Part shown: positions 6,687 through 7,169 of the stretch, piece after piece
Numbering within the stretch: the first letter of the stretch is position 1
Layout: every line of letters begins with the position of its first letter
Assembly: GCA_016284975.1 (NCBI GenBank)
Contig: JAEEPV010000367.1
Coordinates: 1 to 7,169 of the forward strand
Direction of reading: 5' to 3'
DNA length: 7,169 nt
Source: Solobacterium sp.
Lineage (GTDB): Bacteria; Bacillota_I; Bacilli_A; Erysipelotrichales; Erysipelotrichaceae
Position numbers and translations under genes: made by a program
The notes under the pieces: generated by a model
Told to the model about the DNA's origin: nothing
Databases searched by the model: none
What the model saw: the letters and a program-made list of their open reading frames with translations, nothing else

Positions 6687-6748
6687 GAATAGACAGCTGC
6701 CTGCAGAAAAGAGTTCCTTAAAAACGAGCGAATGATAGAGTTATTATA

Positions 6749-7169
6749 ATGAAGAAGAATATCGAAAAAAAAGAGCTGTTTTCCAGTGTTCCGGTTCCGG
6801 AAGCACTGATGACAATGGCGATTCCAACCATCATCAGTCAGATGATCAATCTGATCTATAACATGGTCGATGCTTTTTTTATCGGCCGTACCGGAAATTC
6901 TTACATGATGGCTGCCACATCGATCACATTGACGATCGTCATGTTAAATATAGCAATGTCCAATCTGTTCGGTATCGGCGGGGGTAGTCTTGTGGCAAGA
7001 CTGATGGGCAAAGAGCAGCCGGAGAAAGCCAGACAGACCAGTGCCTTCAGCCTCTATGGGGCTGCATTGATTGCGGTGACTTATTCATTATTGATAGGTC
7101 TGTTTCTGAATCCGATATTGAGACTGCTTGGCGCATCCAATGCGACAATCGGGTTTGCCCGTTCCTATA
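6749..7169 (+). CDS. MATE-family efflux transporter, 3'-truncated by window edge
   Basis: This is an open frame from ATG 6749 to the right edge (140 residues; full proteins are about 440-460). After a polar, Lys-rich start comes AIPTIISQMINLIYNMVDAFFIG (about 24-46), the typical first helix of DinF/NorM-like MATE transporters. A second helix region leads into GIGGGSLVARLMG (75-87), a conserved MATE segment, and a third hydrophobic stretch runs about 101-121. MATE proteins export drugs or metabolites across the cytoplasmic membrane by proton or sodium antiport; the substrate is not readable from sequence. The start has a weak AGAG (6737-6740) 8 bases upstream. It is divergent from the tRNA gene across 106 bases, in which I see the tRNA promoter but no clear forward promoter. 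Confidence 0.92.
   Translation, partial: MKKNIEKKELFSSVPVPEALMTMAIPTIISQMINLIYNMVDAFFIGRTGNSYMMAATSITLTIVMLNIAMSNLFGIGGGSLVARLMGKEQPEKARQTSAFSLYGAALIAVTYSLLIGLFLNPILRLLGASNATIGFARSY

Noticed and set aside
6732..6749. Five-codon frame (MIELL) whose stop overlaps the MATE start codon (TAATG)
   Set aside because: No ribosome binding site precedes it and it has no attenuator-like structure. The purines in it more simply serve as the weak binding site for the MATE gene.
6745..6750. TATAAT on the + strand overlapping the MATE start codon
   Set aside because: There is no -35 at the right distance, and transcription from it would start inside the gene.

Overview
The window looks like chromosomal DNA from a Bacillota (Firmicutes) bacterium, probably a clostridial or erysipelotrichial gut-type lineage. 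By eye the base composition is in the mid-40s percent GC. Genes are tightly packed, ribosome binding sites are AGGAG-like, promoters are sigma-A type (TATAAT / TTGAAA), terminators are short intrinsic hairpins, and the tRNA gene does not encode CCA. These traits fit that phylum but do not fix the genus. I see no insertion sequence, phage gene, CRISPR array or other mobile DNA.

Positions 1-4842 (+ strand) read as one transcription unit. It begins inside a MoxR-family AAA+ ATPase (1-768, 5' end cut by the window). Three bases later comes a DUF58 membrane protein (772-1929), whose stop overlaps the start of a large TgpA/YebA-like membrane transglutaminase (1929-4142). MoxR + DUF58 + transglutaminase is a well-known conserved trio, thought to act at the cell envelope with the ATPase as a chaperone-like partner. 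About 50 bases further on is a Vat/CatB-type left-handed beta-helix O-acetyltransferase (preferred start 4195, end 4842), the family that contains streptogramin A and chloramphenicol acetyltransferases. A hairpin at 4941-4971 closes the unit and can serve both strands.

Positions 5042-6642 are all on the - strand and consist of three separately signalled genes. They are an RlmA/TlrB-type 23S rRNA guanine-N1 methyltransferase (5042-5818), a very acidic 157-residue protein I do not recognise (5907-6380), and a tRNA-Thr with anticodon CGT (6570-6642). The acidic gene and the tRNA each have a promoter and a dedicated intrinsic terminator. The methyltransferase has a perfect -35 box just beyond the terminator of the acidic gene.

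From 6749 to the right edge, on the + strand and divergent from the tRNA, is the start of a MATE-family efflux transporter, cut by the window end.

The trio is a functional set. The remaining genes are individually expressed housekeeping or resistance-like genes. Three of them (Vat/CatB-like enzyme, RlmA-type methyltransferase, MATE pump) belong to families with antibiotic links, but nothing in the sequence shows that they form a joint system. I found no convincing new multi-gene system. The best leads are the unknown acidic protein, the DUF58 protein lacking metal-site residues, and the acetyltransferase attached to the envelope operon.
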